Program-made: the position numbers and the translations under genes
Shown: positions 42,860-50,694 of the stretch, one piece after another
Layout of the letters: each line of letters begins with the position of its first letter
Numbering within the stretch: the first letter of the stretch is position 1
The notes under the pieces: generated by a model
What the model saw: the letters and a program-made list of their open reading frames with translations, nothing else
Told to the model about the DNA's origin: nothing
The model's database searches: none
Source: RGIG3009 sp045595445
GTDB lineage: Bacteria > Bacillota > Clostridia > Oscillospirales > Acutalibacteraceae
Direction of reading: 5' to 3'
Assembly: GCA_045595445.1 (NCBI GenBank)
Contig: JAZOAK010000002.1
Span: 1-64,000, forward strand
Length of the DNA: 64,000 bases

Positions 42860-43309
42860 ATGGAAGATTTGAGAAATGATATTATTATACTGAAAGAAGA
42901 AACGGTAAAGCTCGTTACTGAAAAAGACGGTGCATTTATCGAGCATTTCAATGAAGAGTATGGTGCCGGTTTTGGAGATGGCAGGACTTTTGAATGTTTT
43001 TCTGATCTTTACAGCGAAGAAGAAGAGGGTTATTTTGACCCATTCGATTTGTTTATGGATGAAAAAGATGTTTTTCAGTTTATGAATTGGTGCTATCGTA
43101 AGTTCTTGATTATCAATATGCAGTCAATAACAAAATCAATTGAAAAAATCGAAAGTGGAGACAAGCATACCGCAATCAAAACACTGGAAAATGATGTGTC
43201 TGATTTGCGAAAATACAAAAAGAACATTCGGCAAATAATCCAGACCTCGAACACCACTCTTGATAAAATTGATGAGTTGATAAAGATGGCGGACAAATAC
43301 AGGAAATAA
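42860..43309 (+). CDS. Hypothetical acidic protein with C-terminal coiled coil
   Basis: 149 aa from ATG with AGGAG 7 nt upstream. N-terminal half is acidic (FSDLYSEEEEGYFDPFDLFMDEKDVF); the C-terminal half is heptad-like and Lys-rich (IEKIESGDKHTAIKTLENDVSDLRKYKKNIRQII). No signal peptide or membrane helix. Unrecognised. AT-rich islet gene located 59 nt after the UDG-like gene and probably co-transcribed. Confidence 0.6.
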   Translation: MEDLRNDIIILKEETVKLVTEKDGAFIEHFNEEYGAGFGDGRTFECFSDLYSEEEEGYFDPFDLFMDEKDVFQFMNWCYRKFLIINMQSITKSIEKIESGDKHTAIKTLENDVSDLRKYKKNIRQIIQTSNTTLDKIDELIKMADKYRK

Positions 43310-43372
43310 TTCTCTGGACTTCTAAACTTTAATGTGTATAATTGCTGTTACCAAAAGAAAGGTGGCAGTAAT

Positions 43373-43549
43373 ATGAATAGAGAAGAACTACAGGAAGAAA
43401 TAATGTTTTTATACGGACTTTGGTACAGATACTTTGACCTTTATCATTTCCTGAAAAAGAATAAACGTGGATTAGAGTTAATACCCAAACTCCGTGAAAA
43501 ACAAAATGAACTTTTACGGCTAATTGACTTTACAAAAGACCAACTTTAA
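43373..43549 (+). CDS. Small hypothetical protein (58 aa)
   Basis: Starts MNREELQEEIMFLYGLWYRY with AAAGGTGG upstream. Mostly helical and charged (KKNKRGLELIPKLREKQNELLRLIDF), no membrane helix. Unrecognised. Third islet gene, followed by a terminator-like hairpin at 43614-43637. Confidence 0.55.
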   Translation: MNREELQEEIMFLYGLWYRYFDLYHFLKKNKRGLELIPKLREKQNELLRLIDFTKDQL

Positions 43550-43613
43550 GTTGGCATCTAAATGGTTCGTAACAGCCAAACAAAAAGGAAAGCGGATTCG
43601 AAAGCCCGTTAAG

Positions 43614-43640
43614 AAAACGCCGCGGTGTCGGCGTTTTTAG
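43614..43640 (+). terminator. Terminator of islet genes
   Basis: AAAACGCCG (43614-43622) pairs with CGGCGTTTT (43629-43637), then TTAG. Confidence 0.65.
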
Positions 43641-43698
43641 GGCGTGGGATTGTGCCGCCCGTGTTCGCTGTACCGAAACTCACAGACGAATATAAAAA

Positions 43699-43727
43699 CT
43701 CCATCAAGATGGATTAGAAGGACCGAA
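43699..43727 (+). repeat. 29-bp direct repeat, right copy
   Basis: Diverged copy of 42042-42070 (four mismatches). Marks the right edge of the three-gene islet. The 43550-43854 gap also holds two terminator-like hairpins and otherwise nothing recognisable. Confidence 0.55.
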
Positions 43728-43735
43728 GTAAAAAT

Positions 43736-43783
43736 AAAGGGCAGATTGAGCGATTTATTATTGCTAAATCTGCCCTTTTTATT
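43736..43783 (+). terminator. Terminator-like hairpin
   Basis: AAAGGGCAGATT pairs with AATCTGCCCTTT, 20-nt loop, followed by TTATTTTA. Confidence 0.65.
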
Positions 43784-43854
43784 TTACTATATAAATCCTT
43801 AATAAAATATGGTATAATCAATCCCATAAATAAGAATTTATAAAGGGGCAGCTT

Positions 43855-44031
43855 ATGGTTGAAATACCGTTCTTTTTCTTAGAAATTGTTTTTTCGGCAA
43901 TCTGGCTAATCATTAGGATCGCTATATGGATTAATCAAAAATTGAATATAGCGAAGATGAAACCACAGTACGCGTTGTTATTCGGTAAAAAAGGGCACAC
44001 TCCCCCTCTTGTACTTTTCCATTTATTGTGA
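43855..44031 (+). pseudogene. Truncated VanZ-like N-terminus
   Basis: ATG with AAGGGG 6 nt upstream and TATAAT at 43813-43818; 58 codons then TGA. MVEIPFFFLEIVFSAIWLII followed by RIAIWINQK resembles the first helix of VanZ-family proteins. After about residue 34 it diverges (MKPQYALLFGKKGHTPPL) and stops, far short of the usual length. Its end overlaps the promoter region of the nucleoside hydrolase. Family memory only. Confidence 0.4.
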
Positions 44032-44070
44032 TATACTGTTTGCAACTTGAAAATGAGAGGTTCGTTTACA

Positions 44071-45042
44071 ATGGAAAACAGAAAACCGGTCAACATTATT
44101 TTCGATACCGATATTGGTGTAGATTGTGACGATGCCGGCACGTTAGCCATGTTACATCGCCTTTGCGATAAAGGTGAGGCGAAGTTGTTGGCAGTCACGC
44201 ATTGTTACAGTTCCCCGTATGCTGCGGGTTGTATTGATGCAATCAACCGTTTTTACGGCAGACAGGTACCCATTGGTATCAACTACGCCGTTGCCGAAGA
44301 AGCCCATAACGGTCGCGCCACGTACGCCGGCTTGCTGTGCGATCTATTTGAGAACAACTACCCCGCCTCCGCCTTTGGCACCGCCGATGCAGCTCCCGAT
44401 ACGTTAACCATATTGCGTAAAACTTTGGCTGAGGCGGAAAATAACAGTATTACGCTTGTAGCAACCGGCGCGCTGACTTCTATGGCAAGACTGGTCACGA
44501 GTGAGCCTGATGACATTTCCCCTCTTACCGGCAGAGAATTAATTACCAAAAAACTGGCGCGCACCATCGTTATGGGCGGTCGTTTCTTTGAATCCTGGCC
44601 AATGGCACTGTATCCCGACGGAAACACAACGGGTGATCCTGTCACCTGGGAATGGAACATTAAGTGTAGCGGCTTGCAGACGGCACAAACCGCTTGTAAC
44701 GGATGGCCGGGCGAGTTGGTCTTTGCCAGTTATGAATTGGGATCCTATATCAAGACAATGATTGGCTATCCCCATCGCGCACAAGTGGGCGATCCGGTCG
44801 CTGCCGCTTACGAGATTCATAACCACGGAAAAGGCCGTTGCAGTTGGGATCAAACTGCCATGCTGGAAGCAATTCGCCCCGGTGTATACTGGAATTGCCA
44901 CGAATTTGGCAAAATCACGGTTGGCGATGATTTTGTAACACGCTGGACGCGCGACGAAAACAGCCGCCACACGTATTTGTTGCCCAAAGCTGACTACGAA
45001 GATATTCGCCGGGTGATCGACGATTTAGTTGATGGTAAGTAA
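44071..45042 (+). CDS. Inosine/uridine-preferring nucleoside hydrolase family protein
   Basis: 323 aa from ATG 44071 with GAGAGGTT 9 nt upstream. N-terminal IIFDTDIGVDCDDAGTLAML is the calcium-binding DTDxGxDxDDA motif of IUNH enzymes that hydrolyse nucleosides to base and ribose. Later GDPVTWEWNIKCSG and WDQTAMLEA provide further active-site positions. Substrate preference cannot be read. Single gene with its own terminator at 45049-45074. Confidence 0.8.
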   Translation: MENRKPVNIIFDTDIGVDCDDAGTLAMLHRLCDKGEAKLLAVTHCYSSPYAAGCIDAINRFYGRQVPIGINYAVAEEAHNGRATYAGLLCDLFENNYPASAFGTADAAPDTLTILRKTLAEAENNSITLVATGALTSMARLVTSEPDDISPLTGRELITKKLARTIVMGGRFFESWPMALYPDGNTTGDPVTWEWNIKCSGLQTAQTACNGWPGELVFASYELGSYIKTMIGYPHRAQVGDPVAAAYEIHNHGKGRCSWDQTAMLEAIRPGVYWNCHEFGKITVGDDFVTRWTRDENSRHTYLLPKADYEDIRRVIDDLVDGK

Positions 45043-45048
45043 CGCATG

Positions 45049-45078
45049 AAAGACCGACCACATGGTCGGTCTTTTTCA
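45049..45078 (+). terminator. Terminator of nucleoside hydrolase gene
   Basis: AAAGACCGACCA (45049-45060) pairs with TGGTCGGTCTTT (45063-45074), then TT. Confidence 0.85.
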
Positions 45079-45155
45079 TTCTAATTTGCTTTTATCGAAA
45101 AGAGTGTTGATTGCACACGACAGTTATGATACAATAACGCGCAGGAGTGGTCATT

Positions 45156-45770
45156 ATGATTCGCAATTATATTTTCGATTTTGGAAACGTGTTAGCGCGG
45201 TTTGATCCCGATGAATTGACGGCTGTGCACGTTCACGATGCCGATACACGCAAAACCGTCAGCGACGTGGTTTTCGACCGATTGTATTGGGATCGGTTGG
45301 ATGATGGCAGTATTACTGATGAGGAAGTCAAACGCGGCATTTGCAGCCGTTTACCACAAGAATTGCACACCAGTGCGTGCCTCGTTTACGACGATTGGAT
45401 CATATCCATGCCAACCATCAAGGGAATGCGCGAAGTGGTCGCCGACGTTAAAGCGCGTGGCGGGAAATTGTATCTTCTGTCAAATATCAGCGTCGGATTT
45501 GCGGAAACCTATTCCGCAAATCCCGCGGTAAAAGATATTCTGGATTTGTTTGACGGATTGGTGTTTTCAGGTCCTATCGGGCTTGCCAAACCGAGCCGCG
45601 CGATCTATGAGCATTTACTGCACCGTTTTCACCTTACGGCAGAAGAATGCTTGTTCATCGACGACAACGTCGGTAATATTGCCGCTGCAAAAGCGGTCGG
45701 GATTCACGGATACTTGTTCGACGGAGATGTTAGTGCATTACGGAAATCGCTGTTTTTGGAGGAATCATAA
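45156..45770 (+). CDS. HAD-superfamily hydrolase (subfamily IA)
   Basis: 204 aa from ATG 45156 (MIRNYIFDFGNVLARFD) with AGGAG upstream; a GTG at 45147 is less likely. Motif I is DFGNV (second Asp replaced by Asn, common in the YihX-like group), motif II LLSNIS, motif III Lys in GLAKPSRAIYEHLL, motif IV FIDDNVGNIAAAKAVGI. Probable sugar-phosphate or nucleotide phosphatase. Stop overlaps the next start (TAATG). Confidence 0.85.
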   Translation: MIRNYIFDFGNVLARFDPDELTAVHVHDADTRKTVSDVVFDRLYWDRLDDGSITDEEVKRGICSRLPQELHTSACLVYDDWIISMPTIKGMREVVADVKARGGKLYLLSNISVGFAETYSANPAVKDILDLFDGLVFSGPIGLAKPSRAIYEHLLHRFHLTAEECLFIDDNVGNIAAAKAVGIHGYLFDGDVSALRKSLFLEES

Positions 45771-46573
45771 TGCTTTCCAATTTACATACACATACAACGC
45801 TTTGCGACGGTAAAAACACCCCCGAAGAAATGGTACTTGCCGCCATCGAAAAGGGATTTTCCTCAATCGGCTTTTCCGGTCACGGCTATACCGATTTCGA
45901 TTTGTCATATTGTCTGAAAGATATGAACACCTATATCTGCACCATTCGCGATCTACAAGAACGCTACCGTTCCAAAATTGAAATTTATCTTGGTGTGGAA
46001 GAAGACATGGGGTGTCTTCTTCCCAATCGCACGGATTTTGACTACGTTATCGGTTCTTCACATTACCTCCGAATCAACGACTCCTATCACCCAATTGATG
46101 CGGGTCCCGACAAGCTCAAACAGCTCATCGAATGTTTTGATGGTGAGTCTCTCAAACTGGCGGAGTGTTATTACCGCGCTTTTTGCGACTATATTCGCAC
46201 ACGCAAACCGGATATTATCGGACATTTTGATTTGCTTACTAAGTACGATGAACTTGATACCTCGCAGTTTTTGAACGTCGCTACGTATCAAACGCTCGCC
46301 GAGCGGTATATGAAAGAAGCGCTCAAAAGCGACTGCTTATTCGAGGTGAATACCGGTGCCATCGGGCGCGGGTACCGCGCCTCACCCTATCCCAGCGCGG
46401 AGCTGTTACACGTACTCAAAGCAAACGGTGGAAAAGTGACCTTGTCCTCCGACTGTCACTCAGCGGATAAATTAGATTGCTTCTTTGCAGAAGCAAAAGC
46501 CATGCTTCGCGACATTGGTTTTGAGTATGTATACACCTTATCAAAAGGTACTTTTGTCAAAGACTATTTGTAA
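45770..46573 (+). CDS. PHP-domain histidinol-phosphatase-like protein
   Basis: 267 aa. PHP metal motifs: NLHTHTTLCDGKNTPEEMV, GFSGHGYTDF, LGVEEDMG, GSSHYL, IIGHFDLLTKY and TLSSDCHSADKLD. Closest to the HisK/HisJ histidinol-phosphatase group of histidine synthesis, but no his genes are nearby, so it may serve another phosphoester. Translationally coupled to the HAD gene. Confidence 0.83.
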   Translation: MLSNLHTHTTLCDGKNTPEEMVLAAIEKGFSSIGFSGHGYTDFDLSYCLKDMNTYICTIRDLQERYRSKIEIYLGVEEDMGCLLPNRTDFDYVIGSSHYLRINDSYHPIDAGPDKLKQLIECFDGESLKLAECYYRAFCDYIRTRKPDIIGHFDLLTKYDELDTSQFLNVATYQTLAERYMKEALKSDCLFEVNTGAIGRGYRASPYPSAELLHVLKANGGKVTLSSDCHSADKLDCFFAEAKAMLRDIGFEYVYTLSKGTFVKDYL

Positions 46574-46576
46574 ACA

Positions 46577-46608
46577 AAAAACACCGAGGATTATTCCTCG
46601 GTGTTTTT
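46577..46608. terminator. Bidirectional terminator
   Basis: AAAAACACCGAGGA (46577-46590), loop TTAT, TCCTCGGTGTTTTT (46595-46608). The stop codon of the convergent phosphatase gene sits in the hairpin. Confidence 0.87.
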
Positions 46609-47040
46609 TATGTGTGCCAGTAAGGCGGTGCATCCGTTACATATCTGCTCAAACACTGCCTCAAAACGACCGCTGTACCAGGGATCCTCAATGTCACCCG
46701 GTGTATCGGTGAAGTCCAACAAGCGATGCACTTTACCCTCGGGATCGCTACCGATAATACGCATCAAACGCGGAAGGTTGTATTCTTCCATCACGATAAT
46801 ATAATCAAACGTATTATAATCCTCCGCCGTTATCTGACGCGCGCGATGAGCACCAAACGGGATTCCGTGTCGACACAAGGTGTCCGCCGCTTTGGGGTAT
46901 ATCGGATTTCCGATCTCTTCGCGGGAAACAGCTTTGGATTCGGTGTAAAGGTTCTCCCCTTGAGCCAAATCTTTGAATATAAACTCCGCCATAGGTGAAC
47001 GGCAGATGTTCCCGTGGCATACGAACATTATTTTTATCAT
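46591..47040 (-). CDS. Low-molecular-weight protein-tyrosine phosphatase
   Basis: 149 aa from ATG 47040 (MIKIMFVCHGNICRSPMAEF), GGAG upstream; the frame remains open 5' but lacks a site. The P-loop CHGNICRS (Cys8, Arg14) and the general-acid loop DIEDPWYSG are both intact, so it should be active. Cytosolic. The integrative element begins about 130 bp upstream of its start. Confidence 0.9.
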   Translation of the reverse strand: MIKIMFVCHGNICRSPMAEFIFKDLAQGENLYTESKAVSREEIGNPIYPKAADTLCRHGIPFGAHRARQITAEDYNTFDYIIVMEEYNLPRLMRIIGSDPEGKVHRLLDFTDTPGDIEDPWYSGRFEAVFEQICNGCTALLAHIKNTEE

Positions 47041-47168
47041 TAAAAAAATCTCCAATCTATGCAAATTTATGCCAAAACATGCCGTGTTTACTACCAAAAT
47101 CAAGGTTTTGGGTGGTTTTCGTATTTTTTGCCGTTTGGCATATGTCGGCACAACTTGGCATAACTTTG

Positions 47169-47189
47169 ATTTCAAAAGTAGTAAAAAAG
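47169..47189 (+). repeat. Candidate attL core repeat
   Basis: ATTTCAAAAGTAGTAAAAAA plus G; identical to 52356-52376. It lies 44 bp past the integrase stop, the usual place for an attachment site. Confidence 0.7.
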
Positions 47190-47223
47190 GTAGTAAAATC
47201 GAAAAAATATTCAATTTTACTAC
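47190..47223 (-). terminator. Integrase terminator overlapping att region
   Basis: GTAGTAAAAT (47190-47199) pairs perfectly with ATTTTACTAC (47214-47223). On the minus strand it is followed by CTTTTTTAC, so it can terminate int transcription. GTAGTAAA recurs in the adjacent core repeat. Confidence 0.65.
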
Positions 47224-47232
47224 CCGAGAAAT

Positions 47233-48477
47233 TTAGGCTGTTTTTATTACTTTTAAGCCAAGTTCCTTTTGGGACATTTGCAATTCTAATCGTTTTAATT
47301 CATCACGTGCATTTTCAAGACCTAAATGTGTATAGGTGTTCATTGTAACACCTATTTCAGAATGACCCATTAAATATTGCAAGGTTTTTGGTGTCATTCC
47401 GTTTATCGCCTTGTTAGTGCAGTAGGTATGCCTACAGACATGCGGTGTGATTTTTGGAAGTTCTTCCTTGTAAATTTTGTTATGCTTTTCGACGATATGT
47501 TGAAAATACTTTTCCCAATGCATAGCAACCATTGGGCGCTCGTCCTTATCAAAATACAAGAAACCCGAATAGCCATCAATAACAGGCTCAACCTTTGGCG
47601 GTTTGCGATTTGCAAGTATTCTCTTAAAGCACTCGTAAACCTCGTCTTCCATAGGAAGTTGCCTAATTCCCGCTTCAGTTTTTGGGGTTTCGATATATTT
47701 TGTTCCGTCACTTTTTCGTTGAAGTTGGTGGTTGACGTTGATAACCCTGTTTTCCATATCCAAGTCATTAACAGTCAAACCAACAAATTCCGAAATTCGC
47801 AATCCCGTGTGAAACAAGATATAAATGCCGTCATAGTATTTGCTAAAGTGCTTGTCTGTCTTGACAAATTCGAGGAACTTTCGCATTTGCCCTTTTTCTA
47901 TGGCATTCCTTTTAATCGAATCATTGATTAGAACTTTTGATAATTGAAAATCAAACGGATTTTTTCGAATCAAATCATCCTCAACTGCCGTAGCAAAGGC
48001 AGGACGAAGAACACCGCGAACAGTATGAATGGAACTATAACTGCGCTTATCCTTTCTTTGCAAGTCTTTTATGAAGTCTCTTGCGGTAGTGCAACGGACA
48101 TCTTTTATAGCCAATTGAGAAAAAGGCTTTGTGGATAGGATATTTACAACAGTTTTATATCCTGCCTCGGTGGTTGGCTTGACAAGACCTGATTGCGATT
48201 TAATATATTTCTTGACTAACTCTAAAACTGTCATCTTTCCGCCGTCTGTTTGTATGCCGTCATCCAAATCTTTTTGAATTTGGCGTATTTTTTCGCGTAA
48301 AGATAGGTCGTATTTTTTACCCGCAGGAACTTCATCCTTTGGGGTAAGCCGCCAAGAATATATGCAATGGGGCTTTTTAAGGGCGTCTAAGTATTTATAC
48401 ATATATCGTCCGTCGGGTCTTTGGCTTTCTCCCTTTTCCAAATTTCTGTTTTTATTATCTTTTCGTTTTTCGCTCAT
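47233..48477 (-). CDS. int: Tn916-type tyrosine integrase
   Basis: 414 aa, AAAGGAG site. N-terminal arm-binding domain (RNLEKGESQRPDGRYMYKYLDALKKP), a SAM-like core-binding domain (about 85-190), and the catalytic domain with TGLRISEF (Arg), TPKTEAGIRQLP, ITPHVCRHTYCT (His-x-x-Arg), LMGHSEIGVT (His) and nucleophile Tyr in TMNTYTH. All catalytic residues are present. Drives site-specific integration and excision with the Xis gene 86 nt upstream. Confidence 0.93.
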   Translation of the reverse strand: MSEKRKDNKNRNLEKGESQRPDGRYMYKYLDALKKPHCIYSWRLTPKDEVPAGKKYDLSLREKIRQIQKDLDDGIQTDGGKMTVLELVKKYIKSQSGLVKPTTEAGYKTVVNILSTKPFSQLAIKDVRCTTARDFIKDLQRKDKRSYSSIHTVRGVLRPAFATAVEDDLIRKNPFDFQLSKVLINDSIKRNAIEKGQMRKFLEFVKTDKHFSKYYDGIYILFHTGLRISEFVGLTVNDLDMENRVINVNHQLQRKSDGTKYIETPKTEAGIRQLPMEDEVYECFKRILANRKPPKVEPVIDGYSGFLYFDKDERPMVAMHWEKYFQHIVEKHNKIYKEELPKITPHVCRHTYCTNKAINGMTPKTLQYLMGHSEIGVTMNTYTHLGLENARDELKRLELQMSQKELGLKVIKTA

Positions 48478-48563
48478 TTTGGCGTTTCTCCTTTCATTGA
48501 GAAAGCCCCGAACATGACATTAAGTAGTATAACATAAGTCGGGGCTTTTTGCACTATGTAATT

Positions 48564-48767
48564 TTAAATTTCTGTTTCGTTATCTAAAAATTTCGCAAAC
48601 ATTTCTCGTTTGATTGTATGTTTATTTCCAATCACAAGTACACAATCACGAAATTTGTATTTTTTAATCATACTGCGCAACGTCTTTTCGCCTATGCCGA
48701 AATAGACCGCCGCTTCGGTTATTGTTAAAGCGTATTTTTCACAAATTCTAACATCGAGATTATTCAA
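48564..48767 (-). CDS. xis: Excisionase (Tn916 Xis-like)
   Basis: 67 aa from a TTG start with AAAGGAT upstream. A winged-helix/MerR-like pattern: CEKYALTITEAAVYFGIGEKTLRSMIKK, then IGNKHTIKREMFAKFLDNE, which parallels Tn916-family excisionases. Directs the integrase toward excision. A hairpin at 48503-48549 (AAAGCCCCGA/TCGGGGCTTT) separates it from int. Confidence 0.82.
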   Translation of the reverse strand: MNNLDVRICEKYALTITEAAVYFGIGEKTLRSMIKKYKFRDCVLVIGNKHTIKREMFAKFLDNETEI

Positions 48768-49074
48768 TAAATTATCATCCTTTCTATTTTTACAGATAAA
48801 CCAAGTCCCATTTTTTGCCCAAAATGTAAAGGAACTAAATATTCAATTTTCAAAGAACAACGGGTGCTTTTTTAAGCATCCGTTATTTGTTATAGGGTGA
48901 TTTGGTTTTTTCGGGCGGGGTAAAAATAGAGGAAAATTTTGTTCTATATTAAATATGTGAGCAATCGCAAAAATACCGATTGCACCTGCCTTTAGGTAAA
49001 AAAGGAAAGTAAGTAGTAGCACATACATCAAGTTATTATTTACCATTGGATGACGACACCAATATAAAAACGCG
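48768..49074. other. Intergenic region upstream of xis
   Basis: AT-rich, no supportable gene. Contains a terminator-like hairpin AACGGGTGCTT/AAGCATCCGTT (48859-48884) and a weak rightward promoter TTACCA-N17-TATAAA (49040-49068) that would start the structured region that follows. Confidence 0.5.
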
Positions 49075-49680
49075 GTTTGGCACAGCCGATTCAGAGAATG
49101 TGCTCGGCGTAGCGTGACCCAACTGTCGCGCGCTATGTTGGTAAGGGGTTAAAGTCGGAAGCAAAGACCTCATTAAGCCTAACCCGATAAAATCGGTACA
49201 TTGGTTAAAACTATCCCGAGAGAGAGGCATAGCCACCGCGCTCATGTATGGAGAAGCGCAGGGAATGCACAGACAAACCGAAAGGTTAAGCACGTGGAAA
49301 TGTGTGGCTTGGCGCGTGTAGAAAGTGTAGTTTATTGAATTTTCAATGAACGTCGGACAGTTTATGAATACGGATACCTCGTTGATACAAGAGTGAGCGG
49401 CGTGGCGCTTTTGCCTCTCTGCGCGTATTTTGGGCGGCTTCAAATTTTATCTACAGGTGAAGTCTGCCCAAAAGAAGCCGTTGCCTGTTAACGTGTCCAA
49501 GCTCGCAGCGTGGGATGGTTCGGCTGAATGGTGGTTGGTTTGCAGATAGCTGCTTAACCAACTTGCAAAACAACGGCTTCTTTCTGCGGCAAACTTCGAT
49601 TCAAAAAAACATAATGATAACAGCAATCATTGAAAGGAGAGCTGAGGAGATCGGTGCCCCGACGAAGCTCTCCTATAAAT
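49075..49680 (+). ncRNA. Candidate large structured non-coding RNA
   Basis: About 600 nt without a credible gene but dense in complementary segments on the plus strand. Examples are GCCGA/TCGGC (49085/49104), CCAAC/GTTGG (49119/49137), GGGTTA/TAACCC (49146/49180), CCGAT/ATCGG (49184), GCGCT/AGCGC (49238/49255), AACC-GAAA-GGTT (49276), TTGGGC..CTTCA with TGAAG..GCCCAA (49430/49458), AAAGAAGCCGTTG/CAACGGCTTCTTT (49471/49571), GTTGGTT/AACCAAC (49534/49556), and AGGAGAGCT/AGCTCTCCT (49635/49666). Size and mobile-element location recall ROOL/GOLLD-type ornate RNAs, but family not identified. Strand inferred from the GNRA loop and promoter. Confidence 0.5.
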
Positions 49681-49702
49681 TATTATAGTAATAAAACATA
49701 AA

Positions 49703-49725
49703 GGGTGAGGTTTGAAGCCTCACCC
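49703..49725 (-). terminator. Terminator of mob
   Basis: GGGTGAGG pairs with CCTCACCC across the relaxase stop codon. Confidence 0.65.
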
Positions 49726-50694
49726 TCTTTCTATGTCATCAAGATCATAGTCGTATTCAATTTCTCTTTCCAAAGGTTCGTTCTCTTGCTCAAAAACGCC
49801 GAGTTCTTGTGCTTCAAACTGTGCTTCCCAAGAGGCGCGCAACTGTTCAAAGTTTCTGCCCATATAACTGTTAAAGCCGTCTATAATGTGCTTGACCTCT
49901 CCGTTTTCGCCACGAACTTTGGCTTTTTTGATAAACTCAAACATACAATACTGTATGAACGGTTGCTCTACTTGGTCGGCAAGAATATTGTTCATTTCTT
50001 GTAATTTTTGATTCTTAAAGGTTAATTTTCTACACTCTTTACGTAATACTTCGGCTTGTTGTGTAAGACTATCTAACTCTAATTGATTGGTGTTTTTCTT
50101 GTATTCTTGCACCGATAAATGCTCTCGCATACGTTCGGGGTCTTGTGTTTCGCCTCGTTCCATACCGCGTGGCTTACCGACTTGCTCATAAAATTCGTCT
50201 TGTCGGCGGCGGTAGTCGGCACGACCACCCATAATATCACGTGCAGACAAACGATTTTGTCCGTCCTCACTATGTAGGATGCTTGGACTTACTACAGAAA
50301 GATGCGGTGTTGCCTCATCAAAGTGGATGACCGCATTTATCACCTTTCCGTAAGTCTTTTCGTGGTATGCAAGACAATCCTTGAAATATGAAACAATTTC
50401 TTCCAAACTTTTGTCCGCAAACCATTCACGCGAAGCACCATAAAAGCCCTCAAGCACAACAACGCTGTTTTTCCTTTCTTGCACTTGAGCTTGTTCCAAT
50501 GCTTTTGTTACGGCTTTGCCCCAATTTTCTGCTTTCACCAAAAATATGTTAAAATCGGTAAAATCCCAATTTATGTCCGAAGCGGCAAAATCTCGCCCTC
50601 TCTTAAAATCTTCGGAAGTGCGATTTGCTTCAATTTGTAAGCCGTAAAGAGCTGAACGTTTACGCTTTTCAACTCTCATTATACAGTATGCCAT
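49720..50694 (-). CDS. mob: MobV/Pre-family relaxase
   Basis: 324 aa from ATG 50694 (MAYCIMRVEKRKRSALYGLQIEANR), AGGAGAT upstream. The MobV motif reads NAVIHFDEATPHLSVV: HxDExxPH is present, but the final His of the common HxDExxPHxH is Ser here. RADYRRRQDEFYEQVGKPRGMERGE is typical of clostridial plasmid-recombination proteins. A C-terminal coiled coil (about 220-270) follows. It nicks oriT to start mobilisation. Upstream 50891-50919 carries a matching nick motif. Confidence 0.88.
   Translation of the reverse strand: MAYCIMRVEKRKRSALYGLQIEANRTSEDFKRGRDFAASDINWDFTDFNIFLVKAENWGKAVTKALEQAQVQERKNSVVVLEGFYGASREWFADKSLEEIVSYFKDCLAYHEKTYGKVINAVIHFDEATPHLSVVSPSILHSEDGQNRLSARDIMGGRADYRRRQDEFYEQVGKPRGMERGETQDPERMREHLSVQEYKKNTNQLELDSLTQQAEVLRKECRKLTFKNQKLQEMNNILADQVEQPFIQYCMFEFIKKAKVRGENGEVKHIIDGFNSYMGRNFEQLRASWEAQFEAQELGVFEQENEPLEREIEYDYDLDDIERG

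Noticed and set aside
48843..49046. Leftward 67-codon frame upstream of xis
   Set aside because: No ribosome binding site, overlaps a terminator-like hairpin; no family resemblance.
49036..49443. Leftward open frame of 135 codons in the mobile element
   Set aside because: No ribosome site, odd composition rich in Cys/Ser/Pro runs, and it overlaps the region of strong RNA-like complementarity on the other strand; treated as chance.
49075..49680. Group II intron as explanation for the structured region
   Set aside because: No GTGCG-type 5' end, no domain V (AGC...GAAA...) hairpin near the 3' end and no reverse transcriptase frame.
49075..49680. RNase P RNA or tmRNA
   Set aside because: Lacks the GAGGAAAGTC core of RNase P, and lacks a tRNA-like end and tag frame for tmRNA.
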